This document shows, piece after piece, positions 47,383-59,143 of a stretch of 64,000 nt of DNA. The stretch's first letter is position 1. Each line of letters starts with the position of its first letter. Location of the stretch: NCBI GenBank assembly GCA_002105175.1, contig MCGE01000026.1, positions 434,001 to 498,000 on the forward strand. Reading direction: 5' to 3'. Below the pieces are notes generated by a model that searched no databases, was not told where the DNA came from, and saw nothing but the letters and a program-made list of their open reading frames with translations. Both the position numbers and the translations under genes were made by a program. The DNA comes from Absidia repens (taxonomy: Eukaryota; Mucoromycota; Mucoromycetes; Mucorales; Cunninghamellaceae).

Positions 47383-49434
47383 GGCAGAGGAGGTTTGAGA
47401 AGAGAGAGAAAAAAAAAGGAAATCATTCCCCCCCCTTTGGGGACCTCTGTCGAATTTGAATTCCCGCAGGCCGCGGGCCACGCCTTTTTTTTTTTTTCTC
47501 GGTTCCCCATGACAAAAGCATGATGTAAAAAGAAAAAAAAAGCCTCACCGGCTCACCACAGGTTATGCGTGATTTTTTTTAGTAGACGAGTTTATAAATC
47601 GGGCCAACATGAGTGATTGGCTTATCAAATATCCTGTCAATTGAAAGGGAGACTTAGGAGTGAATAAATGAAAGGGGAGATCTTTTTTTTTGGGTGGGCT
47701 GCATTAAAGTACAGACTAGCAAAAAAAAAAAAGATGCTGTGGAAAATGCGGGGCATGAAAGACAATGTGGTTCTGTGGGATGATTTGCATATATATTATT
47801 GTTTTTTTTTTTTTCTTCTTTATTCGAGAAAAAAAAAAAAGAAAATGCTAGTAAGGGGGGAGGGGAGGGAGAAAGCGAGGAAAGATATACATAAAGAAAG
47901 TAGGAAGATATATATATTTATATATATATGTAAAAAATGAATATGATAACAAGAGAAGCGATATAATTATATAATATAGAACATAAAAAAAGTGATATAC
48001 AAAGAAATTTCGGGAAAGAGCGAGGATGGGTATGATAGAAGGGAAAAGAAACCCCACTTTTTACGTTGTAGTTGGCGTACAGTGGTAATGGACTTCAGTA
48101 CAAAATGGCAGAATGATGATTTCCGCACTGTTTGGATGGTTTCTCCAGCTCAGGTTGTTGTAATGCCTCGTAATCAGGGAACGAAAAATAAGTGGATTCA
48201 AATAAGCTATTCCTGTGGCGATGGTGATGATGGCGATGGTGGTGGTGTTCTTCTGTAGGTGAACTTGTTGGTGAAGCGGTGGATGACATGAGTAATAACC
48301 ATTGTTTCACAACCGATGGGAAAGATGATCGATGAATATGATTTTCCACAACCATGGTTTTTCAAATATAATGAGTTATAAAAAAAGTACAGAGAAATAA
48401 TAAAAAAAAAAAAAAAAAGAGAAATAAAAAAGAGAGGAAGAGAGAAAATCAAGTGTTCTTCTTATAGCAGGAATTCTATCGGGAACAGAGAGAAGGATGA
48501 CAAGACTAAATTTGACCATAAAGAAAAGAATTCGGGGCCCGAGCCTAGTTGATGTGTGTGTGCGATCAAGTGAGAAATCGATTCCAAGAAAGGCAATTGG
48601 AAAGGGAGATTGGAAAGAAGAGGAGGACAAAAGGGGGGAGGGGTATGGGGCCTGGAACTCTCATCGTTACAATACAGAACTCGATTATAAAACCAAGTCA
48701 AAGGTCTACCCAATGAGAAGCATCAATGTACCATGTGTGCTTTTTTTTATGATACCAGGTGCAACAACAACAAAAACAAATATGAATGGATAGAAGGATA
48801 AACAATCGACCACGATGTTTTATTATTGATGATCTTTTTTATGATATCTATCTATCTTTGAGAGTGAATCACCAATCGTCGTCTATTGTTTCATCGATGC
48901 TACGAAAACGCCATGTATTTGGTTTTTCAAGCCCCGCCTGATCTTTTTTTTTTTCCTTTGTGTGCCCCCAATTGATGTACATTAGTTATACCAGTACTCA
49001 CGGCTTTACCATTTTTAATAAAAAAACGATGTGTGATATTGATAACCTCCCAACCGATCTATCAAAAAAGACAATGGATCTTTTCATCATTATGATTATT
49101 CCCAATAAATCACCATCAATTTGATATATCCATCCCCGGACACATATTGATACTTGTACACATACACACCCCGCCTACGCAGAATTGTTTAGTTTCCTTT
49201 TTGTTTCATTGATCAGCAATCATAACAATTCCTTCCAAAGTCTGATTTCATTCCGTAAGCCCCATGTTTATTTTATTATAATATGTATATATATATAAAA
49301 AAAAAAAAAAAATTAGAAAGTTCAACTAACTAAGAAATAATACTAGCCAACCACCGCACCATCCAAACCGCCACTACTACTACTACTACTAATTTTAAAG
49401 CCGATGCTACTGCTGTCTATATACTAATAAAAAA
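47383..49434. other. intergenic; one weak small ORF
   Basis: A/T runs near 47491-47502, 47806-47817 and 48402-48418, purine-rich DNA, and a possible small gene at 48095-48355 on the minus strand (separate entry). The part from 48460 to 49434 shows no supported coding sequence; ACT trinucleotides at about 49374-49390 lie just beyond the end of the Apd1-like gene. Confidence 0.45.
48095..48355 (-). CDS. possible small hypothetical protein
   Basis: An 86-residue single-exon frame preceded on its strand by a pyrimidine-rich leader of about 100 nt, the arrangement seen ahead of the real genes in this window. The protein has a Ser/Thr/Pro stretch, a His-rich run (HHHHRHHHHRH) and a C-terminal FPDYEALQQPELEKPSK. 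No family is recognised. The His run comes from a GGTGAT-type simple repeat, which argues for caution. Confidence 0.22.
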   Translation of the reverse strand: MVVENHIHRSSFPSVVKQWLLLMSSTASPTSSPTEEHHHHRHHHHRHRNSLFESTYFSFPDYEALQQPELEKPSKQCGNHHSAILY

Positions 49435-50391
49435 CTACCAGCGGATCCTTGCAGGACAAGTACTTGAGTTCATAAAAGAAGTTGGACCATAACTATGCAT
49501 CATTGCCCCCCGATACAGCTCCTTGACGATCTTGCCACCCAGAATAGTGTCTTCGACGATTTGTTTACAATGACATGGCTTGACGCGACCATACCAAGTG
49601 CCCCTTGTGCCTTGATGGGTATAACAGATGACATTGCCCGCAAATTTATGTCCCCCAATATGACTCACCATCATCACTGTGGTGCCACGGTCGCCTTGTT
49701 CTTCAATATCGTGTTCCCGTAAGATATGATCGAATTCCCGTGCAAGAATAGTTGCAGTCACACCGCATCGTTTGTCACGCCGTCGGTGGGAGCATAGCAA
49801 GATGAGAGATGCCGAGGGATTCGCATGCACTTGCCAGCAAGTTGGTGTGAATGTTGATTGATTAATGTTGTTGTAGTGAATGAGCTGTACAGGTTGCAGA
49901 GGTAAAGGTTTGTCCAGGAACGCGCGGTAAAAAGCTTCGGCATCCTGTGGTCTGACATTACTGATCAGAATATTTTCAGGCAACACAAGCACATCTTGAC
50001 CGTCGGATTCTGTCGAGTACATGTTGATCATGGATGTGTTGGTGATAAAGATGCGTCCGTTGGGTTTGTGTTGAGTGTAGTTGGTATCTTGGTTGATGAC
50101 TTTATGAAGGTGTGCTGCTAACGTCGGGCTATCGTCTTCAATCCGCTCTGCCCAATCGGTCAATCCTGTTGCAATCATGATATGGCGGCCGTAGGGTGAC
50201 ATGGAGCCTAATAATTCCGATGTGTTGTCTAAATCAAGATAACTGGGGTAAGCGGGATGTTCATAACAGTCCACAGCACAGTTGTTGCAATCTACCACAT
50301 CAGTCGTCGGTGGAATTTGATCAATGTCGACTTTAGGCGGTGAGGGTTCCGAAATCACCACTGAGCTGATGCGTTTTAGTAGTGAAGCCAT
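49435..50391 (-). CDS. Apd1-type thioredoxin-like [2Fe-2S] protein (sucrase/ferredoxin-like)
   Basis: Single exon, 318 residues. It belongs to the sucrase/ferredoxin-like family (PF06999) with yeast Apd1 and Aim32. An N-terminal Cys-rich patch (VVDCNNCAVDCYEHPAYPS) is followed by SMSPYGRHIMIATGLTDW. The thioredoxin-like domain carries LILLCSHRRRDKRCG, two cysteines nine positions apart, and SHIGGHKFAGNVICY, with a His-x3-His pair. In Apd1 such a C-x8-C plus H-x3-H set binds a [2Fe-2S] cluster through two Cys and two His. The C-terminal GTWYGRVKPCHCKQIVED is also family-typical. The protein is redox-active, cytosolic or mitochondrial; in yeast Apd1 loss affects hydrogen-peroxide and ion tolerance. 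The ATG at 50391 is followed by a basic, amphipathic MASLLKRISSVVI, possibly a mitochondrial presequence. Confidence 0.9.
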   Translation of the reverse strand: MASLLKRISSVVISEPSPPKVDIDQIPPTTDVVDCNNCAVDCYEHPAYPSYLDLDNTSELLGSMSPYGRHIMIATGLTDWAERIEDDSPTLAAHLHKVINQDTNYTQHKPNGRIFITNTSMINMYSTESDGQDVLVLPENILISNVRPQDAEAFYRAFLDKPLPLQPVQLIHYNNINQSTFTPTCWQVHANPSASLILLCSHRRRDKRCGVTATILAREFDHILREHDIEEQGDRGTTVMMVSHIGGHKFAGNVICYTHQGTRGTWYGRVKPCHCKQIVEDTILGGKIVKELYRGAMMHSYGPTSFMNSSTCPARIRW

Positions 50392-52139
50392 GTTGTATTG
50401 TTGCCACCCACTCGTTGTTGAAGAAAGAAGAAGAAGGAAAAGGGAGAAAATAATAATAAAAAAAGAAGGCGGAGGAGAAAATAAAAATATATATTTATCA
50501 AAGCGGGGGAGGAAAGAAAAATAACAAATCGATGCACGCGGACTTGATAGATATTGTGTGGAATGAATTTGTCGCTTTAAAAAGAAGAAGAAGAAAGAAA
50601 GAAAAGGAAAAAGAAGAAGGACCCAAAAAAAAAATCTTTATCAGATTATATCAAGTTACACTCAAAATTCATCTGATAAAAAAAAAAAAGTCGAATTTCA
50701 AATATTTAAGAATCATTCATTGAGTAAAATAGCCCGAGTTTCCAAGTCTGTCGTTGTTTTTCCCACTCTATCAATAAATACTTGATGAATGATGCCAGTC
50801 TTGCTCTTTCCTATTGGCTCTTTCTGGGGAGATAATTCTTTATATATATATATATATATCACAAACTGCTGAACACGAGAAATATGCTGAGTTTTAAGTA
50901 TCTCCTTTTTCTTCTGATTTCTTCCTCTCCTTTCTTTCTTTTCTTGACAATGTACTAAAGAACATCTCATCCATCCATGACACACAAGTAGAATGCATAT
51001 TGGGCTTATACGATGCTCTGTATATTCTATACCTCCCTTTTGGCGTTATCATTCCTCATTATGGTTTTTTCTTTCTTTGACCGGGTTCAGTCCCCGACAA
51101 AGGGAAACAAGTAAGCTATTTCCCTTCAGGGCACTTGGGTTTTTTGTTGAACCAAGGTAAAATAAACATATATTTAATGTAAAGAATCAGCCTTCTATCA
51201 TATGATGTCTCCCAAGTGACATTTATGTTGAATGGTGGAAGTGATATAATCCACTAAACCAGTTGCTCGTCTTTTTTTTTTAGCTGGCGAATCAGAATAT
51301 GATATATCGTATAGCAAAGTGATGATATATGACTACTATTAGAAAAATGATCCATCACGTAGAGCGTCGGTCACCCCCAGAGATGTGCGTTGACTCTTTT
51401 ATGGTGGTATAGTAGCATGTGACGGATAACAAGATAATAAATCAATAGGAGGGTAGTGCGAGATCATGACGTAATTCGTACTCACATTTTTTCGTCTATT
51501 GTTTTTTTGGCATGAAAGGGTCTCTTATCAGATTTTCTTTTCTTGTGTTGCTCGGGCGATCCGGCCATCAAGAAGTATCCCGCTGAATCAAAATAAACCC
51601 ATGCCTAGTTTAATCACTATATACAGATATTAGCCTCCCTTAGCTAAATCGTATTATTTGTTTATACAAATACATCAATAAAATATATCTATTTTACTAT
51701 CAATACTAATGCTATTACTTGCTGTCTTATTAGTATGATGAAGAAGAATGATTGACCATAGGTTATGATGAACTATCTGATATCGTTACTAAATGATCCA
51801 TTTCTATTCCTTATGTACGTACTCCTTGTGGTACTCTGACCCATGAATTATCACCCTAGTGTATGGAACATATGCATTTGACCTCATGAATGAATTCACA
51901 CTACTTTTTTTATATTCATCCCCATGATTAGACTGCAAAAAAAAAAAAAAAAATCCATACCCCCTGACTTTTCCTCAGTTCGCCCCATATCTCTAAAACC
52001 AAAATCATTTATTCCTTTTTTGTTTTTCAATGATTTACGCCTTATTATTTATTAGCGTATTACTACTGTGTCATAGTATCAGCATTTACTTTATTTGATA
52101 AAAGGTTATTAAAGTGTGTCGTCTGATCAAAGACGGAGT

Positions 52140-53560
52140 AAGCCATTCCACTGTGAGCGGCACACTATTTTACAGTGAAGGGGGAGGGGTGAGGGGTAAA
52201 ATAAACTAGACCACATAGCTCTACGGTAATTTCAAAGTCATCAATAGAGGAGAAGCACCATATTACCAATGCTAAATGATGGTGTTTGCTTTAAAGGGAA
52301 GACTGAGTCACTAGGTAGCCGATGGCGACTACTGTAAAGGGAAGTGGGGCCCACCATACTGCCGCTATTGGGTAATGACGTCTGATGTCATGAGAAGAGC
52401 ACTACAATGTTGATGAGAGTTCTTGATTTTAATTGTAGTAGAAAGAGAGAAGTATAAAAAAAAAAGTGGTACCTTCCCTTTGTGTATCATCATCATGATA
52501 ACATAAAAAAAAATCTCAAGAGAACCAATTGAATTTTTCAAATCCCGCCCACATGATTTTGATTTTTTCTCAGACTTTTTATTTTTTCGCTCTTTCGCTC
52601 TTTCTTTCTTTTCATTCTTTTTTTCTTTTATTTTTTTCTTCTTCATTTCAACTTCTTTAAGGCTATGTTGGACTTAGATTAGTGTTAGGACTAGTTTAGG
52701 AGAGTTTTCAGCTCAGGGATTGCAAGATGCATGGGAAACCCCTTTCATTTTGGATCTAGGATCTGAAGGCACCATTAGTTGGTTTTTTGGAACCATCATT
52801 ATCTCAGTTTAGTGTTTTCTTGTCCTCAATTTTCATCAATATATGAATAAATTATGTCTCTTTTTATATATTTCAATGAAAAATATCACCTTGTGTTGTG
52901 CAGTAGGTCTCTTGTTTTTTTTTTTTTTATCTTTACGCCCTTTGACTAGTATAGATCGCTCCTGTGCTCCAGTAACAGATTCTTTTCATTTGTTCATACC
53001 TTATACCATCTATTAGTGCCCCTTTTACAATTCTCCTTTGATAGTAGTGTAGACAATTCATAAAATCTCACAGCAGTACTCCTCATACTTACTCCAACAG
53101 ATCATTCCATTCAGCCCTTGTGGCAATGAGCCTCTCATCTTTCGTTGCAGCATCTACTAGTATGCTTCAATAAAAGTATACCTTTTTTTAACCATGCTAT
53201 TGCCCATCTAATTTCAACAATGTCATTATTATAGCTGTTCTGTGAATGTTCTAAGAAACACTCGCTCCTCAAATTTACTCCTGCGCCCAAAAACCGTTTA
53301 GTAGTCTTATTATTAACGACAGCCATGTTCCCTGCTCGTCCCATCATAAAAATAAATATATGATAAACTATGCTGTATATATAAGCGCCGTTATAGATTA
53401 CTTTGCATCTCTGTATATTTTACCTTTGATTACCTTCTCCAACTACGAGAGTCCTACGAACTGGTTGGTAGTTCCAGATCGTTAAATATAAATCGTGGTC
53501 GTATACTTGCTCTACAATGCATAATTTTCGACTTGTTTTGTGCCGTCAGAGTAGTCTCCA
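52140..53560 (+). repeat. repeat R1, copy h
   Basis: Blocks in order: CACACTATTTTACAGTGAAG at 52161 with TAAACTAGACCA (52203), TCATGAGAAGAGCACTACAA (52389), TTTCAAATCCCGCCCACATG (52537), a pyrimidine block, TTAGATTAGTGTTAGGACTA (52675), the core variant ATGCATGGGAAACCCCTTTC (52728), GAATAAATTATGTC (52845), CTTCAATAAAAGTATACC (53166) and a final GATCGTTAAATA region near 53480. Confidence 0.73.
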
Positions 53561-54149
53561 CTTGAGTACATAGCAATATCCATCATCCAACAATGACAGC
53601 ATTATGAATTTTTCTCTGCCTTTTGATACAATCAACACCCATTGGCGCTGAATTCAATATGGAGCAGCTTGGAGTAGATTAGTTCGCCCTTTTTGCTGTA
53701 GGAAATAGCTTATGCTTCTATTGTACAATAGGTTTTTCCACCAACCCTTTCATTGTAAAATAGGTTTCCCGGCTCGTAGAGTTACATACTCTTTTAGTTT
53801 ACTTATTTTATGTTTATTCTAATAATAAAAATAGCCCTTGTATGTCGTCACTGAATGCGTTTAAAGGTTTGTAACGGATCATATAAGCCTTTTTAGATGA
53901 TATAAAGAAATTCCTCTCCAAATACGGTTTGGAAAACAGTCTATCATATATATTCTTTTCTGTTTCTCAATCCCAGGACGTTTCCCTTTATTATTCTACC
54001 TTATGATACTATGAAGAGAATAAATTCTACATGATGCCGCAAAAAAAAAAAAAAAAAAGTTCAAGCGTTTTTTTATTGCGATAGTTTGCTATCTAGAAGC
54101 AGGGAAAAATAATCTATAGTTTAATACTATACTACACACTTTAGCAGTA

Positions 54150-55260
54150 TCGCAGTATCGGCAACACTGGCATGCACAGCGTATGTTCATTAATATAACT
54201 ATTCAACCAAGGATACCGCCATGTTTGATATCAAAGTGATCTATGTCTGGCTGAGAATTTGTCGCTGGGTTCCTAGAGGGGAAAGTAGTCCTAATAGGTA
54301 AGCTAGGAATCAGACTTTTGAGAGCAAACAATAAAACAGATACAATAGCGACATTGCTCACTATCTAATAGATCAGAGGATGGTTCAAACAAGGCACATT
54401 TTTATTCAAGTATAAACGGTATGTACTGAACTGAACGCATGAGGTTCATTGCAACGTAGGATCTATTGGAGATAGAATAAATGAGACTAGTTAGAGCAAT
54501 GGTCGGCACTATTCTGAAGCGGACAAATGTACAAAGTGGTCTAGTATACAATATAAGATATAGAGATATCTGTTATTGAAACACAGCGACAGTCTACAAT
54601 GATCAAAAAGTGGTGATGGTAGTAAAAAAGGGATCTATTGTACACGACATGAGAAAGAGTAATGGGACCTATTTTTCATTGAAGTAAGTAAAAAGAGAAA
54701 TATTTTAATCAAATGTATATATAAACTACAGGAGTAATAAACTAAGCTAATGAATTTAAAATGCCAAACTAATAGTGGTTTTAATATCCTGAATCCAAAA
54801 TGAAAGGGTTCCCCATGCATCTTGCAATCCCTGATCTGAAAACCCCTTATAAACTAGTCCTGACACTAATCTAAGATCACCACAGCCTAAAAAGGATCCA
54901 ATGGCGAAGAAAAAAAAAAAAAGAAGAAGCGAAATTGAAAATGAACAGAAAGAACAGGCGGGGGAGGGTTTAAATAAAAATTCACGCGTGCGGCGTTTGA
55001 ACTACTTTTTTTTTCAATGAAGATTGGGTCTGTGATAACTTTTTTCTGTAGATACAAAAAAGGAACCCCTCTTTTTTTTTTTTTTTTTTTTTGACAAAAA
55101 TCAACGTTATATAACAGCACCAGCATGGTGGTTCTGTTCTCATGATGTCTTTGCAGTAAACATGGAGTAAGTCGGCCTAGCTTAGTTTATTCCCTTTATC
55201 GCGAGTAGTTCGTCCTTCACCATAGAATAATAGCTTATCTTCTCTGGTTAGGCTACAAAC
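54150..55260 (-). repeat. repeat R1, copy i (inverted)
   Basis: On the minus strand: GGTGAAGGACGAACTACTCG (from about 55222), TCATGAGAACAGAACCACCA (about 55144), GTTCAAACGCCGCACGCGTG (about 54999), TTAGATTAGTGTCAGGACTA (54877), the ATGCATGGGGAACCCTTTCA core (54818), and downstream blocks to about 54150, including one shared with copy b. The B-box-like block reads GTAGTTCAAACGCC, retaining the GTTCAAA part. Confidence 0.72.
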
Positions 55261-56086
55261 ATTATCATATACTAAAATTAAATTGAATGCTAATACTATG
55301 ATACACTAACGATACAATAATACATGATAGATGTAAATAATTGACGAATAAAAAAAAAAGCGATCAAAATATCTTGATTCTACCACAGCAGATAATGACA
55401 TTCAGATACGCTGTGAATCATATTTATTACTGGGTGTTTCTTCATCCCACCCTTTGCTCACTTAAACATGCATCCGCACAGTCCAGACGCCCCGTCTTTC
55501 CTATCCTTCACCCCTCCCCTTCATTCCATGTAGAAGTAACCCCATAGTAAGATGTCATTTTTCATAGGATCCGAGCCACAAAAACAGGTTGAACGTCCCA
55601 TACTCGCACGTCATCCACCCTAATCGGCCCTAGGCACATCATTTTTCCCCTTCCTCACCCTTCTAACCACCCACATTGCATATGTAAACTCAAAGAAGAC
55701 AAAACAGGTTTTTTATTTCATTTCATTTGTTTATTTCAGTATTATTTATTTGTTTTTCAAAAAACAGGCTGTAAAAATAAACGACTAGATAACTAACTAA
55801 TGGGATAATAAGAATAAGAAGACTATTAAGAAAAAAAAAAAAAAAAAAAAGTGTACATAACAAAAAGGTGAAAAACATAACAATAAAAATGAAATATATA
55901 AATATATATATATGTAATAAAAAAGGCATAAAAGTGAATCCTAAAACTAAAAAAAAAGAAGATATGAATATATATATATATATATATAAAAAAATAAAAA
56001 AAAATAAAAAAAAAAATAAAAAAGAAGGGAATCATACAAAAACAAAACAAAAAGATGGAAAAGATGTCTGTGCGTGTGTGTGTGTT

Positions 56087-58025
56087 TCAATAATAAGCGG
56101 CCGCGGTGACATTGGCTTCAGGAGAGATAAAAGATGTGCCATTAGGATGACCATTGGGTCGGCCGATAGGTAAAGAAGCATGATTGCCGTGGCTGTGGTT
56201 GTTGTTCGTGGCAGTTGTGTTGCTGTTGTTACTGTTGTGACCAAACGCATGGACAGATGCATCATACAGGGAGCGTTCTTCTTTGATGGCTGGCGGTGGT
56301 GGGCAAAAATCGGAGAACATGGCGGCGGCAGCGGCGGCGGCAGCAGCAGCACCACTGGCAGATGTTGGTTGAGATTGAGTTGCAGCCAGAGGATCTATAG
56401 CATAGGAAAGATCGCTGGGATAGGGAGAAAAAGAAGATTGCATGTTGTTGTTGTTGTTGTTGTTGCTGTTGTTGTTGCTGTTGTTGGCATTGTTGGTATT
56501 ATTGTTGTTATTACTATGGCTGTTGAAGGAAAGAGTCGTGTTGAGGGCATAAGGATGATGATGTTGTTGAGACATAACAAAATCTTGAGGAGGTGGTGAT
56601 GTGAGTCGGCCATCTAAACGAAAAGGTTGCTGATGTTGTTGTTGTTGTTGTCTGAATAAAATGGAAGATGAGGATGATGATGCGGAGGATGACGTGGGAG
56701 ATGATAATGATAAGAAAGGATGATGATGGCTGCCAACAAACGACGACGTGCTTGGATTCGGAGGACTTTCCACACCACTGACATCGCTGCAGGTTCTTCG
56801 TCCTTGAGATGATGCATCAGAGGAGGCAGCTCGTAATGAGTGTGATCGGACATAGATGTTGAAGCCTGGAATGAGATGCATTGTGCATTTTTTTGTTGCT
56901 GTGGGTGATTTTGGAGTAAAGATGGTGGAAGTGGCGGTGGCGTTGGTGATGTACGTTGATGAAGAGGACCTGATGTTTTCCGTTTCTTGATGGGTGAGCT
57001 AAGGATTTGCTGGGAGCGGTCGGCATCATCGTTCATATCACTATTTGGGAGTGTGTCAATTGAAAGTCGCTGAGTAGTACAATGAATAAGGTGATCTGCT
57101 TCATTTTGTTGCTGAGATTGCTGTTGCTGTTGCTGCTGCTGTTGTTGCAAGTCCACGAGCATAGGCATTGATTCCGGTCCAAGTCGCGTCAATTGGCAAA
57201 AGTTGTCAAACATCCTTTGGAGATCACCTTCTACACAGTGCGCCCATTCTTCATTTGCTGCCACTACAGCTGCCAGTTGCGATGACAATAAAACAAGTCG
57301 CCTTGCCCTATCTGCCGTATTTCGTTGCCGGATGCGTTTGCGTTCTTCTGTTAACCGATTGTAAAACCGTCGTTCATTCCAAACGATCATGGAAAACCGT
57401 TGTTTGACTGCATCCCGAATTTCATGTGTTTGAAGCCGTTGCTGGGCCAAATAGTTGATCATGTCATTCACTTCAGGTGGCCACGCCTTGACCATGTCGT
57501 TGGGATCCATCATAGCATGGTTGTGTTCAGAAGCATTTGGATTCATGGATTTCCTAAATTCCCACAAGCCTTGGTCGTTTTCTGATAATACTATTCTCCA
57601 GCGACAATCACACCTCTTGGATGGCCTTTTTCGTTGAGGCGTCGGCTTAGGGTTGCGTTGTGAATCAGGTAAGCCTTCGCGAGAGCAATAAACATAGATG
57701 TTCTATTGAGAAAGAAAAACCAAAAAAAAAAAAAATGAATTTTGTGGGGCTAATATTTGTGAGCGGAATTTGAAAATACCCTGTTGGCACTGGCCTCCTG
57801 CTTGACAGTAAATCCAAAATCACCACATACATTTCGACAGTGCTCAATGGCACTGACTGTATCATGAAATGTAATTTTTAGTAAGCGTTCATATAATGGT
57901 AGCATCTAATCAAATATAAAACGTGAGTCGCTCTTCTATGAAACAATGCCTTATTCCAATGAGCTTACCGATATTCGAGTCAGATGCTTTTGTTCATTGG
58001 TAGAGGGGTCTTCAGTAGAGTTCAT
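56087..58025 (-). CDS. FAR1/WRKY-GCM1-type zinc-finger regulator
   Basis: Four exons join in phase: 58025-57969, 57905-57780, 57702-56955 and 56865-56087; 569 residues. Residues about 20-110 look like the FAR1 DNA-binding fold (WRKY-GCM1 superfamily). They run HCRNVCGDFGFTVKQEAS, IYVYCSREG, a basic linker (PTPQRKRPSKRCDCRWRIV), then GLWEFRKSMNPNASEHNH. The Cys residues and the HNH end are the expected zinc ligands. A helical, Arg-rich region (FYNRLTEERKRIRQRNTADR) with a possible leucine-rich coil follows. Low-complexity Gln, Ser, Asn and Ala runs fill the rest. The last intron (56954-56866, 89 nt, GTACAT donor) is inferred because two long frames overlap at 56614-56881. Without it the protein would end at 56614 in an unlikely His-rich tail. 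Probably a nuclear transcription factor. The fold also occurs in Mutator-type transposases, but no transposase domain follows. Confidence 0.72.
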
Positions 58026-59101
58026 GAATAAAGAATATGCTTATATAAAAGTTTTTGAAGTCTTGTTGTTTTTGTTTTTACAAGTAGAGAGAGAGGGACT
58101 TGAGCATTCAATTAAATAAAAGAAGAATATATATATATAAAAGACAAGGGCAATAGGGTTCGTAGTAAGCAATAAAGAAAATAAAGGACAGAAAAAAAAA
58201 AAGAGGGAAAGAGAAAGATAAAAAGAAGGAATCAAGTTAATATATATATATGTATATATATCGCAGAATTGGGTTATATTTATTTTTTTAAAAAAGATAG
58301 AGAAAGGGAAAAAGGAAACAATGAACAAAAATGCGCGGTTAAAAACCACCTCCGTTTTTTTTTTTTTTTTATTTGTTATGAATAGTGAAGCGATATAAGG
58401 GGATGAAATGACTCCCGGTGCATTGGGAGGGAAAATAAAAAAGAAATAACAATAATGAAAGGAGCGTGAGTGATAATGTGTAGTAATCAAGATAAGGGGT
58501 GTCATATGTCAATACTCTTCCAAGTGTCATTGACAGTTTGATTGTTCAACTCTATTGAAGAGTAATAAATAAGGAGTTATATGTATGTAAGAATACTAAC
58601 AATGTGTGAAGAGGGAGGTGGTTTCCCTCTTCCCAAAAGCAAAAGTCAAAGGGAGCTCATGCTATGATATCAGGGGAAAGGGGATGCACTTCCAAAAATG
58701 GTAATTTAAATGGAGTTGCCGGGAATAAAATGAGAGTACTCTGTAAATGAGTGTGAGAAAGAAAGAAAAAAAAAAAAAAGTATGTGTGAGTGACATTCCT
58801 GTAGATCATCAATCATCAATCATCATCATTATTTTAAAAATGATGATGAAAATAACATCGTGTCATTTAGTTCGATCCTTTTGACACACTCCCGTTTATT
58901 GATTATTGAAATGAGGGGTACAACAGCATGATCAATTCGTGTGATCACTTTTTACAAGAATGTGTCTTTTATAAATTTGGCGCCAATCATTCCATTGAAC
59001 AGACCCTCTCTTTGATGAAACAATATACCACATACATATGTACTTATATACATTCGCATTCATATAAGAGTACAGCCCACCTTCCTCCTTAATAATAATA
59101 A

Positions 59102-59143
<42 letters not shown>

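Larger units (their letters stand above)
50392..56086. other. gene-poor, repeat-rich stretch of 5.7 kb
   Basis: No supported gene. It begins with a purine-rich block (leader of the Apd1-like gene, 50400-50520), then AT-rich DNA with an AT run at about 50840-50858, A runs at 51936-51953 and 54038-54058, R1 copies h (+) and i (-) facing tail to tail, and from 55700 an extremely A-rich and AT-rich stretch (55820-56050). The short frames within come from homopolymers. Confidence 0.55.

Noticed and set aside
56180..56599. Val/Gly-rich plus-strand frame opposite the FAR1-type gene
   Set aside because: It is the complement of Asn, Gln, Ser and Ala codon runs in the real gene.
58041..58505. A 154-residue minus-strand frame with many Phe, Ile and Tyr
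   Set aside because: It is composed of A/T-run codons upstream of the FAR1-type gene and has no protein-like features.
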